A stretch of 64,000 nt of DNA from Streptomyces sp. NBC_00335 (GTDB lineage Bacteria; Actinomycetota; Actinomycetes; Streptomycetales; Streptomycetaceae): positions 2,852,001 to 2,916,000 of the forward strand of contig NZ_CP108006.1 in NCBI RefSeq assembly GCF_036127095.1, given 5' to 3'. Shown in pieces: positions 8,234 through 16,728 of the stretch; positions within the stretch are counted from its first letter, which is position 1, and every line of letters begins with the position of its first letter. The notes beneath the pieces are model-generated. The model searched no databases and was not told the origin of the DNA. It saw only the letters and a program-made list of their open reading frames with translations. The position numbers were made by a program, and so were the translations under genes.

Positions 8234-9039
8234 GAGCCCGAGCCTTTCAAGTCGTTCGACTCTCCCGCGCCGGCCGGGACGAGCCCGCGCTCACGGGCGT
8301 AGTCCTCAAGCATTCCACGGAGTTGACGGCGGCCACGGTGCAGTCGCGACATGACCGTACCGATGGGTGTGCCCATGATGTCCGCGATCTCCTTGTACGC
8401 AAAGCCCTCTACGTCGGCAAGATAGACCGCGATGCGGAACTCCTCCGGAATGGCCTGGAGCGCTTCCTTCACGTCGGAATCGGGCAAGTGATCGAGAGCC
8501 TGCGACTCGGCGGAACGCAAGCCCGTCGACATGTGCGACTCGGCGCGCGCAAGCTGCCAGTCCTCGATCTCCTCGGCCGCACTGCGCTGGGGTTCGCGCT
8601 GCTTCTTGCGGTACGAGTTGATGAAGGTGTTGGTCAGAATGCGGTACAGCCACGCCTTCAGGTTGGTGCCCTCGCGGAACTGGTGGAAGGACGCGTATGC
8701 CTTCGCGTACGTCTCCTGGACCAGGTCCTCGGCGTCGGCCGGATTGCGCGTCATGCGCAGGGCGGCCGAGTACATCTGGTCGAGGTAGCCGAGGGCGTCC
8801 CTCTCGAAGCGCGCATTGCGCTCCGGGGTCGTCTCTTCCGCGTGGCCTTCGTCGGTCCCGGCGACAGGACCCACCTCCTCCGACTGCGTGGCGACTCCGA
8901 AAGCGGACCCGCTCGAATCGGAGAATAGTCGACCATCCCGGTCGCCCGCCGCCCGAACCGTGCCGCGCTTGGGCGCAGGCAGCACTGTCCAGTCCAGGTC
9001 AGCGGCCTGCGGACGGTTCTGGCTGATGACCTGGGTCAT
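8230..9039 (-). CDS. sigR: ECF sigma factor SigR, long form
   Basis: Group IV sigma factor that switches on the thiol-disulfide stress regulon. Region 2 is seen in [19 protein letters not shown] and [11 protein letters not shown], region 4 in [20 protein letters not shown]. Two starts are supported. ATG at 9039 has a strong GGAGGAG site and gives 269 residues; an in-frame GTG at 8874 gives a 214-residue core form. The difference is exactly 55 codons, matching the 55-residue extension described for the unstable SigR-prime of S. coelicolor made from the autoregulated promoter. I annotate the long form because its promoter and ribosome site are visible just upstream. Confidence 0.95.
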   Translation of the reverse strand: MTQVISQNRPQAADLDWTVLPAPKRGTVRAAGDRDGRLFSDSSGSAFGVATQSEEVGPVAGTDEGHAEETTPERNARFERDALGYLDQMYSAALRMTRNPADAEDLVQETYAKAYASFHQFREGTNLKAWLYRILTNTFINSYRKKQREPQRSAAEEIEDWQLARAESHMSTGLRSAESQALDHLPDSDVKEALQAIPEEFRIAVYLADVEGFAYKEIADIMGTPIGTVMSRLHRGRRQLRGMLEDYARERGLVPAGAGESNDLKGSGS

Positions 9040-9087
9040 GCGTTGCCTCTCCTCCGACGTGTTCCCGTACGTACCGACATCCGGGAC

Positions 9088-9113
9088 AACAGAAGGCCGC
9101 TGCGGCACATTCC
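9088..9113 (-). promoter_or_regulatory. SigR-dependent autoregulatory promoter of sigR
   Basis: Reading the minus strand: GGGAAT, 18 nt, then GTT (-35 GGAAT complements 9109-9113, -10 GTT complements 9088-9090). This is the exact SigR consensus GGAAT-N18-GTT. Transcription would begin about 40 nt before the ATG at 9039, producing the long SigR form. Confidence 0.9.
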
Positions 9114-9142
9114 CATGGGGCCCGCGGGTTTCGGGACCAACG

Positions 9143-9823
9143 TCACACCGGCAGCCGCCCGAGCCACCCGGCCACCGCCCCGGTGATCACCGCCAGGGCC
9201 TCCTCCTGGGTGGGCCCGGTCCTCTTCGGCACGGCGAAACCGTGGTCCCCGCCCTCCACTTCCACCAGCTCGTACGAGGCTCCGCGCGCTCCCCGCGCCG
9301 GAAACTCCTCCGGCCGCCCGAAGGCGTCGCGGCCGCCCTGGACCACCAGCACCGGCCGCCCGGCGCCCAGCAGCTCCTCGGCCCGGGACTTCTCCGGCCG
9401 GCCCGGCGGGTGCAGCGGGAAGGCCAGCGCGAGCACCCCGGCCGCGCCCAGCTCCGCTGCGGTCCGGCAGGCCACCCTGGCCCCGGCGCTGCGGCCGCCC
9501 GCGACGACGGGCAGCCCGGGCTCCGCGAAGGCGGGCCACAGGGCGTTCCAGCCCGCGTCCAGCACCTTGGGCGCGGCGGCCACCTTCTTCCCGGCGACCC
9601 GCCAGGGCTGCTCGGCCAGCGCCACGGTGATCCCCAGGGCGGGCAGGGCGGCGGCCAGGGCCTGGAGGTCCCGGGCCTCGATCCCGCCGCCGGCTCCGTG
9701 GCCCAGGGCGAGCACCAGGCGGGCCTTGCCCGCCGGGGCCGGGTGCCAGGTGACGCGGGCCTCGCCCGCCGGGGTGGCAATGCTCTCGGTGAGCCGGGTG
9801 TGCTCGGCGCGCGTGCTGCTCAT
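9143..9823 (-). CDS. Alpha/beta hydrolase (dienelactone hydrolase/KANL3-like)
   Basis: 226 residues with an alpha/beta-hydrolase core: oxyanion-loop region [10 protein letters not shown], nucleophile elbow GGRSAGARV (Ser near 113), Asp in QGGRDAFG and His in EGGDHGF. That is a complete catalytic triad in the expected order. No signal peptide, so cytosolic. Substrate unknown. It lies upstream of sigR on the same strand, but the SigR promoter sits between them, so SigR control of this gene is not implied. Confidence 0.85.
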   Translation of the reverse strand: MSSTRAEHTRLTESIATPAGEARVTWHPAPAGKARLVLALGHGAGGGIEARDLQALAAALPALGITVALAEQPWRVAGKKVAAAPKVLDAGWNALWPAFAEPGLPVVAGGRSAGARVACRTAAELGAAGVLALAFPLHPPGRPEKSRAEELLGAGRPVLVVQGGRDAFGRPEEFPARGARGASYELVEVEGGDHGFAVPKRTGPTQEEALAVITGAVAGWLGRLPV

Positions 9824-9925
9824 GCCCCGATCATGCCGGTCGGCGGCGCCCGTCGGGGTGACGCCGGGGCGGTCGGGAGCGCCGGAAGCGCCGTCGTGCG
9901 GGAGGGAGGGCGGGCTCCGGCCCGG

Positions 9926-10741
9926 TCAGAAGAGCGTGCCCTCCTCGGGCCCTTCCAGTTCCGCCAGCAGCTCGGGCCCGTTGTTTCGGACGTTGCTCGC
10001 GGCCGTGGACACCGGGTAGGCGCGCATCAGCCCGCCGGGCGGCGGGGCCAGCAGGGCCTGGAGCTCGTCGGGGTCGGTCCGCGCCGGATCCAGCCAGGCG
10101 TCCCACCGGTCCGGGGTGAGCATGAGCGGCATCCGGGGGTGGATGTCGGCGAGCGAGCGCGGCCCCTCGGCGGGGGTGACGCCGAGCGGGCCGGCCTCGG
10201 CCTCGGTGGTGATCACCGAGCAGGTCGCCCACCAGGCGAGCGGGTGCTCGTCGGGCAGGGTCCGGTCGCGCCAGAACTCGTATATCCCGGCCATGGCGAA
10301 GACGGAGCCGTCGCAGGGGAGGACGAAGTAGGGCTGCTTGCGCGTCCGCTTCTTCTTGCCCTCGACCTCCAGCTGCCGCTCGTCGTGGGCGGTGACCCAC
10401 TCGTAGTAGCCGTCCGCCGGGATGATGCAGCGGCGCTGCGCGAAGGGGCGGCGGAAGGACGGCTTCTCGGCGACGGTCTCGGACCGGGCGTTGATCATCC
10501 GGGCGGCGCCCTCGGGATTCTGCGCCCAGGACGGGACGAGCCCCCATTTCAGGACCCTCAGCTGGCGAACCGGACGCGGGTTCGGAGCGTCTTTCAGTGG
10601 ACGGTCGAGGACGACGTGGACCTCTTTCGTCGGAGCCACGTTCCAGTCGGGGGCCAGCACCTCCTCCGGCTCCCACCGCTCCACCCCGAAGACCTCGGCC
10701 AGCTCCTCCGGCCCACGACTCGCTGCATACCTTCCGCACAT
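9926..10741 (-). CDS. SRAP-domain protein (YedK/HMCES family)
   Basis: Forms a covalent thiazolidine crosslink with abasic sites in single-stranded DNA and shields them. The start was set at ATG 10741 rather than three codons upstream because the family requires Cys at position 2 after Met removal: MCGRYA. Other hallmarks are the active-site Asn in NARSET, Glu in DGYYEW and His in DIHPRMP. 271 residues, slightly longer than E. coli YedK, with a Lys/Arg-rich insertion (KKKRTRKQ). Divergent from the M50 peptidase gene with a 53-bp gap. Confidence 0.92.
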   Translation of the reverse strand: MCGRYAASRGPEELAEVFGVERWEPEEVLAPDWNVAPTKEVHVVLDRPLKDAPNPRPVRQLRVLKWGLVPSWAQNPEGAARMINARSETVAEKPSFRRPFAQRRCIIPADGYYEWVTAHDERQLEVEGKKKRTRKQPYFVLPCDGSVFAMAGIYEFWRDRTLPDEHPLAWWATCSVITTEAEAGPLGVTPAEGPRSLADIHPRMPLMLTPDRWDAWLDPARTDPDELQALLAPPPGGLMRAYPVSTAASNVRNNGPELLAELEGPEEGTLF

Positions 10742-10794
10742 GGCTGCCACACTGCCATGTCACCCGAACGCCACGACAAGGAGTCCGCCACCCC

Positions 10795-11508
10795 ATGAAC
10801 ACCAGCACCACGGCCGGCCTGTGGGACCGGCTCACCGGCATACAGGCGGCGCCCGACCAGTGGCTGGTGATCGCGACGGGGCTGGTTGCGCTCGTCGCCG
10901 TGGGCCCCCGGCCGGTGTGGCGCCTGTCGCGCAACGCGATCACCATCGCGCACGAGGGCGGCCACGGACTGCTGGCGCTGCTGACGGGCCGCAGCCTGGA
11001 CGGGATCCGGCTGCACTCGGACACCAGCGGGGTCACCGTCAGCCGCGGCAAGCCCACGGGCCTCGGCATGGTCCTCACCGCCGCCGCCGGGTACACGGCG
11101 CCCTCCCTGCTCGGCCTCGGCGGGGCGGCCCTGCTCTCGGCCCACCGGATCACCCTGCTGCTGTGGGCGGCGACCGCCCTGCTGCTGGCGGTGCTGGTGA
11201 TGATCCGCAACGCGTACGGGCTGCTGACGGTGCTGGTCACGGGCGCCACCTTCGTACTGGTCTCCTGGCTGGCCCCGGCGGACGTGCAGGCGGTCTTCGC
11301 GTACGCCGTGGTGTGGTTCCTGCTCCTCGGCGGCGTCCGGCCGGTCTTCGAGCTGGGGGCGAAGCGCCGGGGCGGCGGGGCGCCCGACTCCGACGCGGAC
11401 CAGCTCGGACGGCTCACCCACGTGCACCCGGTGGTGTGGCTGCTGCTCTTCCACGTGGTGGCGCTGTCCTCGCTCATCGGCGGCGGCCGCTGGCTGCTGG
11501 CCCTCTGA
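10795..11508 (+). CDS. M50-type membrane metallopeptidase-like protein
   Basis: 237 residues, at least six hydrophobic segments. HEGGH (in IAHEGGHGLLAL) is the zinc-binding HExxH motif placed at the start of a membrane helix as in site-2-type proteases. Clear second-half NPDG-like ligands are not obvious, so it belongs to the short actinobacterial M50B-like group rather than to classical S2P. AAGGAG about 10 nt before the ATG supports the start. Could act in regulated intramembrane proteolysis, but no anti-sigma substrate gene is adjacent. Confidence 0.8.
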   Translation: MNTSTTAGLWDRLTGIQAAPDQWLVIATGLVALVAVGPRPVWRLSRNAITIAHEGGHGLLALLTGRSLDGIRLHSDTSGVTVSRGKPTGLGMVLTAAAGYTAPSLLGLGGAALLSAHRITLLLWAATALLLAVLVMIRNAYGLLTVLVTGATFVLVSWLAPADVQAVFAYAVVWFLLLGGVRPVFELGAKRRGGGAPDSDADQLGRLTHVHPVVWLLLFHVVALSSLIGGGRWLLAL

Positions 11509-11539
11509 CCGGCAGCAGGCTGCTGGCCCTCTGACCGGC
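11492..11539. repeat. Short tandem duplication spanning the M50 gene stop
   Basis: GGCTGCTGGCCCTCTGACCGGC occurs at 11492-11513 and again at 11518-11539 (period 26 bp). The duplicated copy repeats the last codons and stop of the M50 gene. The following bases are rich in CCGGC/GACCGGC units. Confidence 0.8.
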
Positions 11540-11706
11540 CACTGTCCGGCCGCCGACCGGCAGCCGACCGGCCGCTGACCAGCCCCCGCCCGACCGCCGC
11601 TCACCACCCGGCCGGCCGCCGCCCCACCGCGATCCGGCCCGGCCCGGCGCTTGTCCGCCCGCCGAGACTCCCCCGGCGATCAAGATCTGCGGCCATGGGA
11701 AGCCAC

Positions 11707-11712
11707 TAAAGT
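11707..11712 (+). promoter_or_regulatory. -10 element for a leaderless aroA transcript
   Basis: TAAAGT ends 7 nt before the aroA ATG (11720) and no Shine-Dalgarno is present, so transcription probably starts at the A of the ATG. A matching -35 is weak. Confidence 0.5.
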
Positions 11713-11719
11713 GGTGGCC

Positions 11720-13081
11720 ATGACCGAGACCCCCGCGCTCCAAGCCCTCTGGCCCGCCCCGCTCGCCGACACTGCCGTCCAGGCCACCGTCACCGTGCCC
11801 GGGTCCAAATCGGTCACCAACCGCGCCCTCGTGCTCGCCTCGCTCGCCTCCGAGCCGGGCTGGGTGCGCCGCCCGCTGCGTTCGCGCGACTCCCAGCTGA
11901 TGTCCGACGCGCTGCGCGCGCTGGGCGTCGGCATCGAGGAGACCGTCTCCTCCAGCTCCGCCGGCGAGGGCCAGGCCGGCGAGGCCTGGCGGGTCATCCC
12001 GGCGGCGCTGCACGGCCCGGCCACGGTCGACGTCGGCAACGCGGGCACGGTCATGCGCTTCCTGCCGCCCGTCGCCACCCTCGCCTCCGGCGACATCCGC
12101 TTCGACGGCGACCCGCGCTCCTACGAGCGCCCCCTGGGCCAGGTCATCACGGCGCTGCGCACGCTCGGCGCCCGCATCGACGACGACGGCCGCGGGGCGC
12201 TGCCGCTGACCGTCCAGGGCGGCGGGGCCCTGGAGGGCGGGACCGTGGAGATCGACGCGAGCAACTCCTCGCAGTTCGTCTCCGCGCTGCTGCTCTCCGC
12301 CCCGCGCTTCAACCAGGGCGTCGAGGTCCGGCACGTGGGCACCAACCTGCCGTCCATGCCGCACATCCGGATGACGGTGGAGATGCTGCGCGCGGCGGGC
12401 GCGCAGGTCGACACCCCCGAGTCCGGCGGCGAGAAGAACGTCTGGCGGGTCGCCCCCGGCGCCCTGCTCGGCCGCGACCTGGTCGTGGAGCCGGACCTCT
12501 CCAACGCGCAGCCCTTCCTGGCGGCGGCCCTGATCACCGGCGGCACGGTCACCATCCCGGACTGGCCGCGCCGCACCACGCAGCCCGGCGACGCGCTGCG
12601 CCGGATCTTCACGGAGATGGGCGGCTCCTGCGAGCTGACCGACGCCGGCCTGGTCTTCACCGGCACCGGCAAGATCCACGGCATCGACGTGGACCTGGGC
12701 GAGGTCGGGGAGCTCACCCCGGGCATCGCGGCGGTCGCGGCGCTGGCCGACTCGGAGTCCGTGCTGCGCGGGGTCGCGCACCTGCGGCTGCACGAGACGG
12801 ACCGGCTGGCGGCGCTCACCAAGGAGATCAACGGGCTGGGCGGCGATGTCACGGAGACCGCGGACGGTCTGCGGATCCGGCCGCGCACGCTGCACGGCGG
12901 CACGTTCCACACGTACGACGACCACCGGATGGCCACGGCCGGCGCGGTGATCGGCCTGGCGGTCCAGGGCGTGCTCGTGGAGAACGTGGCGACGACCGCG
13001 AAGACCCTGCCGGACTTCCCGCAGATGTGGGCGGACATGCTCGCCCGGGCCGAAACGGCTCCGGCAGGCGTGGGAGCGTAG
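11720..13081 (+). CDS. aroA: EPSP synthase (3-phosphoshikimate 1-carboxyvinyltransferase)
   Basis: Sixth step of the shikimate pathway: joins shikimate-3-phosphate and PEP. 453 residues with the two family signatures, [12 protein letters not shown] near the N-terminus and [11 protein letters not shown] around residue 110, plus the C-terminal [11 protein letters not shown] and DDHRMA. The N-terminal signature reads GSKSVTNR where E. coli has GSKSVSNR, ordinary for Actinobacteria. Probable leaderless mRNA. The rsgA ATG follows 8 bp after the stop, so the two are co-transcribed. Confidence 0.97.
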   Translation: MTETPALQALWPAPLADTAVQATVTVPGSKSVTNRALVLASLASEPGWVRRPLRSRDSQLMSDALRALGVGIEETVSSSSAGEGQAGEAWRVIPAALHGPATVDVGNAGTVMRFLPPVATLASGDIRFDGDPRSYERPLGQVITALRTLGARIDDDGRGALPLTVQGGGALEGGTVEIDASNSSQFVSALLLSAPRFNQGVEVRHVGTNLPSMPHIRMTVEMLRAAGAQVDTPESGGEKNVWRVAPGALLGRDLVVEPDLSNAQPFLAAALITGGTVTIPDWPRRTTQPGDALRRIFTEMGGSCELTDAGLVFTGTGKIHGIDVDLGEVGELTPGIAAVAALADSESVLRGVAHLRLHETDRLAALTKEINGLGGDVTETADGLRIRPRTLHGGTFHTYDDHRMATAGAVIGLAVQGVLVENVATTAKTLPDFPQMWADMLARAETAPAGVGA

Positions 13082-13089
13082 GGCTCGTC

Positions 13090-14100
13090 ATGCGCAGGTA
13101 CGGGAAGCACACCGACGAAGACGACATCCGCCAGCGGCCCAACCCCAAGGGCAACCGGCCGCGTACGACCATCCGCCCCAAGCACGAGGACGCGGCCGAG
13201 GGCTTCGTCCTGACCGTGGACCGCGGCCGGCTCACCTGCCTGGTCGATGACCGTCCGGTGCACGCGATGAAGGCCCGCGAGCTGGGCCGCAAGGCGGCGG
13301 TGGTCGGGGACCGGGTCTGGATCGTCGGTGACCTGTCCGGCAAGAAGGACACCCTCGCCCGCATCGTGCGGATCGAGGCGCGCAAGTCCGTCCTGCGGCG
13401 CACGGCCGACGACGACGATCCCTACGAGCGCATCGTCGTCGCCAACGCCGACCAGCTGGCCATCGTGACGGCGCTGGCCGATCCCGAGCCGCGCCCCCGC
13501 ATGATCGACCGCTGCCTGGTGGCCGCGTACGACGCCGGGCTGGAACCGCTGCTGGTGCTCACGAAGTCCGACCTGACCTCCGCGGACAAGATCCTGGAGA
13601 TCTACTCGACCTTCGGCCTGAACTACGTGGTCACCAACCGCGAGGAGCTGGCGACGGGCGATGCGGCCGAGCGGGTGCGCGAGCGCCTGAACGGCCGGAT
13701 CACCGCCTTCGTCGGCCACTCGGGCGTCGGCAAGACCACCCTGGTGAACTCGCTGGTCGCCGAGGGCCGCCAGCGCGCGACCGGAGTGGTCAACGCGGTG
13801 ACCGGCCGGGGCCGGCACACCACCACCTCGGCGCTCGCGCTGCCGCTGCCGGGCGGGGACGGCTGGGTCATCGACACCCCGGGCGTACGGTCCTTCGGCC
13901 TGCACCACGTGGACCCGTCCCGGGTCATCCTGGCCTTCCCGGAGCTGGTGCCGGGGACCGAGGGCTGCCCGCGCGCGTGCAGCCACGACGAGCCGGACTG
14001 CGCGCTCGACAAGTGGGTGGAGGACGGCCACGCGGATCCGGCGCGGCTGTACTCGCTGCGCCGGCTGCTGCAGACGCGGGAGCGCCGCGAGGGCGACTGA
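13090..14100 (+). CDS. rsgA: Small-subunit ribosome maturation GTPase RsgA
   Basis: Circularly permuted GTPase that checks late 30S assembly. Motifs appear in permuted order: G4 LTKSDL, then G1 GHSGVGKTTLVN, switch region GRGRHTT, and G3 DTPGVRSF. The C-terminal zinc knuckle CPRACSHDEPDC provides the cysteine/histidine cluster. An N-terminal OB-fold (FVLTVDRGRLTCLV) precedes the G domain. 336 residues, normal length. Starts 8 bp after aroA, an arrangement common in Actinobacteria. Confidence 0.95.
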   Translation: MRRYGKHTDEDDIRQRPNPKGNRPRTTIRPKHEDAAEGFVLTVDRGRLTCLVDDRPVHAMKARELGRKAAVVGDRVWIVGDLSGKKDTLARIVRIEARKSVLRRTADDDDPYERIVVANADQLAIVTALADPEPRPRMIDRCLVAAYDAGLEPLLVLTKSDLTSADKILEIYSTFGLNYVVTNREELATGDAAERVRERLNGRITAFVGHSGVGKTTLVNSLVAEGRQRATGVVNAVTGRGRHTTTSALALPLPGGDGWVIDTPGVRSFGLHHVDPSRVILAFPELVPGTEGCPRACSHDEPDCALDKWVEDGHADPARLYSLRRLLQTRERREGD

Positions 14101-14192
14101 TGGGGCCGCTCGGGCGGGGCGACTGGATCAATGGGCGATCGACCGGCGGGGTTTGCCGTACCCGATGTCTGGTAAATGCATAATCGCACCAA

Positions 14193-14225
14193 GTGACGCT
14201 CGGGCCCGGCCCGTGAGCGCGTCAC
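14193..14225 (+). other. Hairpin in the leader of the SMR exporter
   Basis: An imperfect inverted repeat, GTGACGCTCGGGCC paired with GGCCCGTGAGCGCGTCAC (one bulge), lies 22 bp before the exporter ATG. It may be an operator or an RNA element. It does not match a guanidine riboswitch as far as I can see. Confidence 0.35.
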
Positions 14226-14247
14226 ATGACGCGGGGAGGCATACGCC

Positions 14248-14571
14248 ATGGCGTGGCTGCTGGTCGTGGTCGCCGGGATCCTGGAAACGGGGTTCGCGGT
14301 CTGCCTCAAGCTCTCGCACGGCTTCACCCGACTGTGGCCGACCATCGCCTTCGCGTGCTTCGCGCTCGGCAGCTTCGGTCTGCTAACGCTGGCCCTGAAG
14401 AAGCTGGACGTGGGACCGGCCTACGCGGTGTGGACCGGCATCGGGGCGGCCGGTACCGCGATCTACGGGATGGTCTTCCTCGGGGATCTGGTCTCCACCC
14501 TCAAGCTGGTCTCGATCTCGCTGGTGATCCTCGGCGTCATCGGGCTCCAGCTCTCGGGCTCGTCCCACTGA
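14248..14571 (+). CDS. sugE: SMR-family exporter, Gdx (SugE) type
   Basis: 107 residues, four transmembrane helices; dual-topology small multidrug resistance fold. The N-terminal MAWLLVVVAGILETGFA with catalytic E13, the LKLSHGFTRLWP loop and PAYAVWTGIGAAG match the guanidinium-exporter (Gdx) subgroup rather than the EmrE polyaromatic-cation subgroup. Expected role: proton-coupled export of guanidinium. The ATG has a GGGGAGG ribosome site. Its 3' end overlaps the converging tetR gene by 35 bp, so antisense interference is possible. Confidence 0.9.
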   Translation: MAWLLVVVAGILETGFAVCLKLSHGFTRLWPTIAFACFALGSFGLLTLALKKLDVGPAYAVWTGIGAAGTAIYGMVFLGDLVSTLKLVSISLVILGVIGLQLSGSSH

Positions 14572-15106
14572 GCAGCCGGTGCAGCACGGCGTGCCCCGCC
14601 CCCGGCGGGTCGCCGGGAGCGATCAGGTAGGACAGCGCGAGCCGCACGGCGAGCTCGCACCGCTGCGCCCCCTCCTGCTCGCCGAACGCCGCGTCGGCCC
14701 GCTCCCGGACACCGCGGATCAGCTCGGCGGGTCCCAGGGCGGGCAGTCCCGGCCGGACTCCGCGCCCGGCCGGGACGGGTAAGTTCCCGTTCCAGGCCCC
14801 CGTCAGCAGGGCCCGCGCGAGGGGGCGCTGCCGGCCCGCGCGCACGGTCCACTCCGCGACCGCCGCCAGCCGTTCGGCGGACACGCCCGAGGAGGCCAGG
14901 GCCCGGTCCACCCCGTCGAGGTACCAGGCCGCGTCGCGCCGGACCAGTGCGTGGCCCAGGCCCGTCTTGCCCGCGAACTCGTTGTAGAGGGTCTGCCGCG
15001 AGACCCCGGCGGCGGCGGCCACGTCGATCATCCGCACGGCCGGCCATGGGCGCGCCACGAGCGCCGCTCCCGCCGCTTCGAGCAAGGACTCCCGGGCCGT
15101 CGGCAC
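14537..15106 (-). CDS. TetR/AcrR-family repressor
   Basis: 189 residues; N-terminal helix-turn-helix IDVAAAAGVSRQTLYNEFAGK is typical of TetR. GTG at 15106 was chosen because GGGGAGG sits 5 nt upstream and the protein then begins directly before helix 1; the longer frame upstream is low-complexity. It converges on the SMR gene (35-bp overlap) and diverges from hisN. A palindrome at 15151-15175 overlapping its own -35 suggests autoregulation. Whether it also controls the exporter is unknown. Confidence 0.88.
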   Translation of the reverse strand: MPTARESLLEAAGAALVARPWPAVRMIDVAAAAGVSRQTLYNEFAGKTGLGHALVRRDAAWYLDGVDRALASSGVSAERLAAVAEWTVRAGRQRPLARALLTGAWNGNLPVPAGRGVRPGLPALGPAELIRGVRERADAAFGEQEGAQRCELAVRLALSYLIAPGDPPGAGHAVLHRLLSGTSPRAGAR

Positions 15107-15150
15107 CGTCGCCTCCCCTTCGACGCCTCCGGCCGGCGTCTCCGTCAGAG

Positions 15151-15175
15151 TTGACGGACCGACAGATCCTGTCAA
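15151..15175. promoter_or_regulatory. TetR operator overlapping the tetR promoter
   Basis: Outer arms TTGAC (15151) and GTCAA (15171) enclose a perfect GACAG-ATC-CTGTC palindrome (15161-15173). On the minus strand TTGACA (complement of 15170-15175) is a consensus -35 for tetR. The palindrome lies where a TetR dimer would occlude RNA polymerase. Confidence 0.5.
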
Positions 15176-15227
15176 GGGTTCCCGTGCCGCACCGTGGACG
15201 CCTTCCGCACCGCCACGGCCGCCTCGG

Positions 15228-15233
15228 TAGGGT
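15228..15233 (+). promoter_or_regulatory. -10 element for a leaderless hisN transcript
   Basis: TAGGGT lies 6 nt before the hisN ATG (15240), placing the start of transcription at or next to the A of the ATG; no ribosome-binding site is present. Confidence 0.45.
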
Positions 15234-15239
15234 TCTGGC

Positions 15240-16043
15240 ATGCCCGAGTATGACGATGACCTGCGCCTTGCCCTCGAACTCGCCGACGCGGCGGACGCCG
15301 CCACGATGGAGCGGTTCCGCGCCCTCGACCTGAAGGTCGAGACCAAGCCCGACATGACCCCGGTGAGCGAGGCCGACACCGCCACCGAGGAGCTCATCCG
15401 GGCCGGGATCGCCGCCGCGCGGCCCGCCGACGCCATCCTGGGCGAGGAGTACGGCCTCAAGGGCGACGGCCCGCGCCGCTGGGTCGTGGACCCGATCGAC
15501 GGTACGAAGAACTACGTGCGCGGCGTGCCGGTGTGGGCGACGCTGATCTCCCTCATGGAGGAGCAGGCCGACGGCGCCTTCCGCCCGGTCGTCGGCGTGG
15601 TGTCCGCGCCGGCCCTGGGCCGCCGCTGGTGGGCGGCGCGCGGCCGGGGCGCCTTCACGGGCGGCGCCCTCGGCGGGACCACCGCCCTCGGCGTCTCCAA
15701 GGTCGCCACGCTGGGCGACGCCTCCTTCGCCTATTCCTCGCTGAGCGGCTGGGAGGAGCAGGGGCGGCTGCCCGGCTTCCTGGACCTGACCCGCGCGTGC
15801 TGGCGTACGCGGGGCTACGGCGATTTCTGGCCGTACATGATGGTCGCCGAGGGCTCCCTCGACCTGTGCGCCGAGCCGGAGCTGAGCCTGTGGGACATGG
15901 CGGCCCTGGCCGTGGTGGTGGAGGAGGCCGGCGGCCGCTTCACCGCTCTGGACGGGGTGGACGGCGTGCACGGCGGCAACGCGGCGGCCTCCAACGGGCT
16001 GTTGCACGCGGAGATGCTGGACCTGCTGCGCCCGCGCGGCTGA
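15240..16043 (+). CDS. hisN: Histidinol-phosphatase, inositol-monophosphatase type
   Basis: Dephosphorylates histidinol phosphate in histidine synthesis; Mg-dependent. 267 residues with the family metal sites: EEYG ([10 protein letters not shown]), [12 protein letters not shown] near residue 84, and [15 protein letters not shown] near 219. The NYVRG variant after DPIDGTK separates HisN from general inositol monophosphatases (usually NF). Streptomyces use this HisN rather than a HAD or PHP enzyme. Divergent from tetR and probably leaderless. Confidence 0.9.
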   Translation: MPEYDDDLRLALELADAADAATMERFRALDLKVETKPDMTPVSEADTATEELIRAGIAAARPADAILGEEYGLKGDGPRRWVVDPIDGTKNYVRGVPVWATLISLMEEQADGAFRPVVGVVSAPALGRRWWAARGRGAFTGGALGGTTALGVSKVATLGDASFAYSSLSGWEEQGRLPGFLDLTRACWRTRGYGDFWPYMMVAEGSLDLCAEPELSLWDMAALAVVVEEAGGRFTALDGVDGVHGGNAAASNGLLHAEMLDLLRPRG

Positions 16044-16251
16044 CGCGTACGGGCCGGGCGCGCGCCGCCGCGGCGGTGGCCTGCGCCCGCGGGGTGCCGA
16101 AAGCGCCCCTTACGCGCCTCCTTGCTGGCTTTCCGTGTGCGTGGGAATCTGAGACTCCTCCGCTTGTGCGCTTGTGAAGGGCTTCTCTAAGTGCGGCCCT
16201 TCGCGCGCACCCCACCCAAGCGGGGGGACTCACCAGGAGGTGGCTCTCTTC

Positions 16252-16659
16252 ATGCTCGTCCGCGACGCCATGAGCACCGTGATCCTCACCCTCGGACCCA
16301 CTCACACCCTGCGGCAGGCGGCCTGCCTGATGTCCGGCCGGCGCGTCGGCGCCGCCGTCGTCCTCGATCCCGAACACAGCGGCATCGGCATCCTGACCGA
16401 GCGCGACATCCTCAACTCGATCGGCGCGGGCCACGATCCCGACCGGGAGTCCGTGGGCGCGCACACCACCAACAACGTGGTCTTCTGCACCCCGGACGCC
16501 ACCGTGCAGGAAGCCGCCGAGGCGATGGCCCACGGCGGCTTCCGTCATCTGATCGTCCTGGAGCACGGCGGCCCGGTGGGCATCGTGTCCGTACGGGACG
16601 TCATCCGCTGCTGGGCCCCGGCGCGGCGCGCCGCCGTACCGGCTTCCGTACCCGCGTAG
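16252..16659 (+). CDS. Tandem CBS-domain protein
   Basis: 135 residues forming one Bateman module: CBS1 about 5-60 (VRDAMSTVILTLGPTHTLRQA, GILTERDILNSI) and CBS2 about 70-122 (NVVFCTPDATVQEAAEAM, GIVSVRDVIR). Such stand-alone modules bind adenine nucleotides and regulate partners. ATG 16252 has AGGAGG about 12 nt upstream; the longer frame lacks a ribosome site. Followed by a terminator shared with catalase. Partner not evident. Confidence 0.88.
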   Translation: MLVRDAMSTVILTLGPTHTLRQAACLMSGRRVGAAVVLDPEHSGIGILTERDILNSIGAGHDPDRESVGAHTTNNVVFCTPDATVQEAAEAMAHGGFRHLIVLEHGGPVGIVSVRDVIRCWAPARRAAVPASVPA

Positions 16660-16663
16660 GAAC

Positions 16664-16709
16664 GGCCGACGGGCCGGCGCCCCCTTGCGGGAGTACCGGC
16701 CCGTCGGCC
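16664..16709. terminator. Stem-loop between converging CBS and catalase genes
   Basis: Perfect 14-bp arms GGCCGACGGGCCGG (16664-16677) and CCGGCCCGTCGGCC (16696-16709) with an 18-nt loop, placed between two convergent stops. Confidence 0.75.
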
Positions 16710-16728
16710 TGCTACGACAAGGCGTCCA

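Noticed and set aside
14101..14247. Guanidine-III-like riboswitch upstream of the SMR gene
   Set aside because: Only a GCCGTACCCG match is present; the rest of the pseudoknot sequence is missing.
16130..16200. Possible SigR promoter (GGGAAT) before the CBS gene
   Set aside because: No GTT 18 nt downstream of GGAAT; spacing fails.
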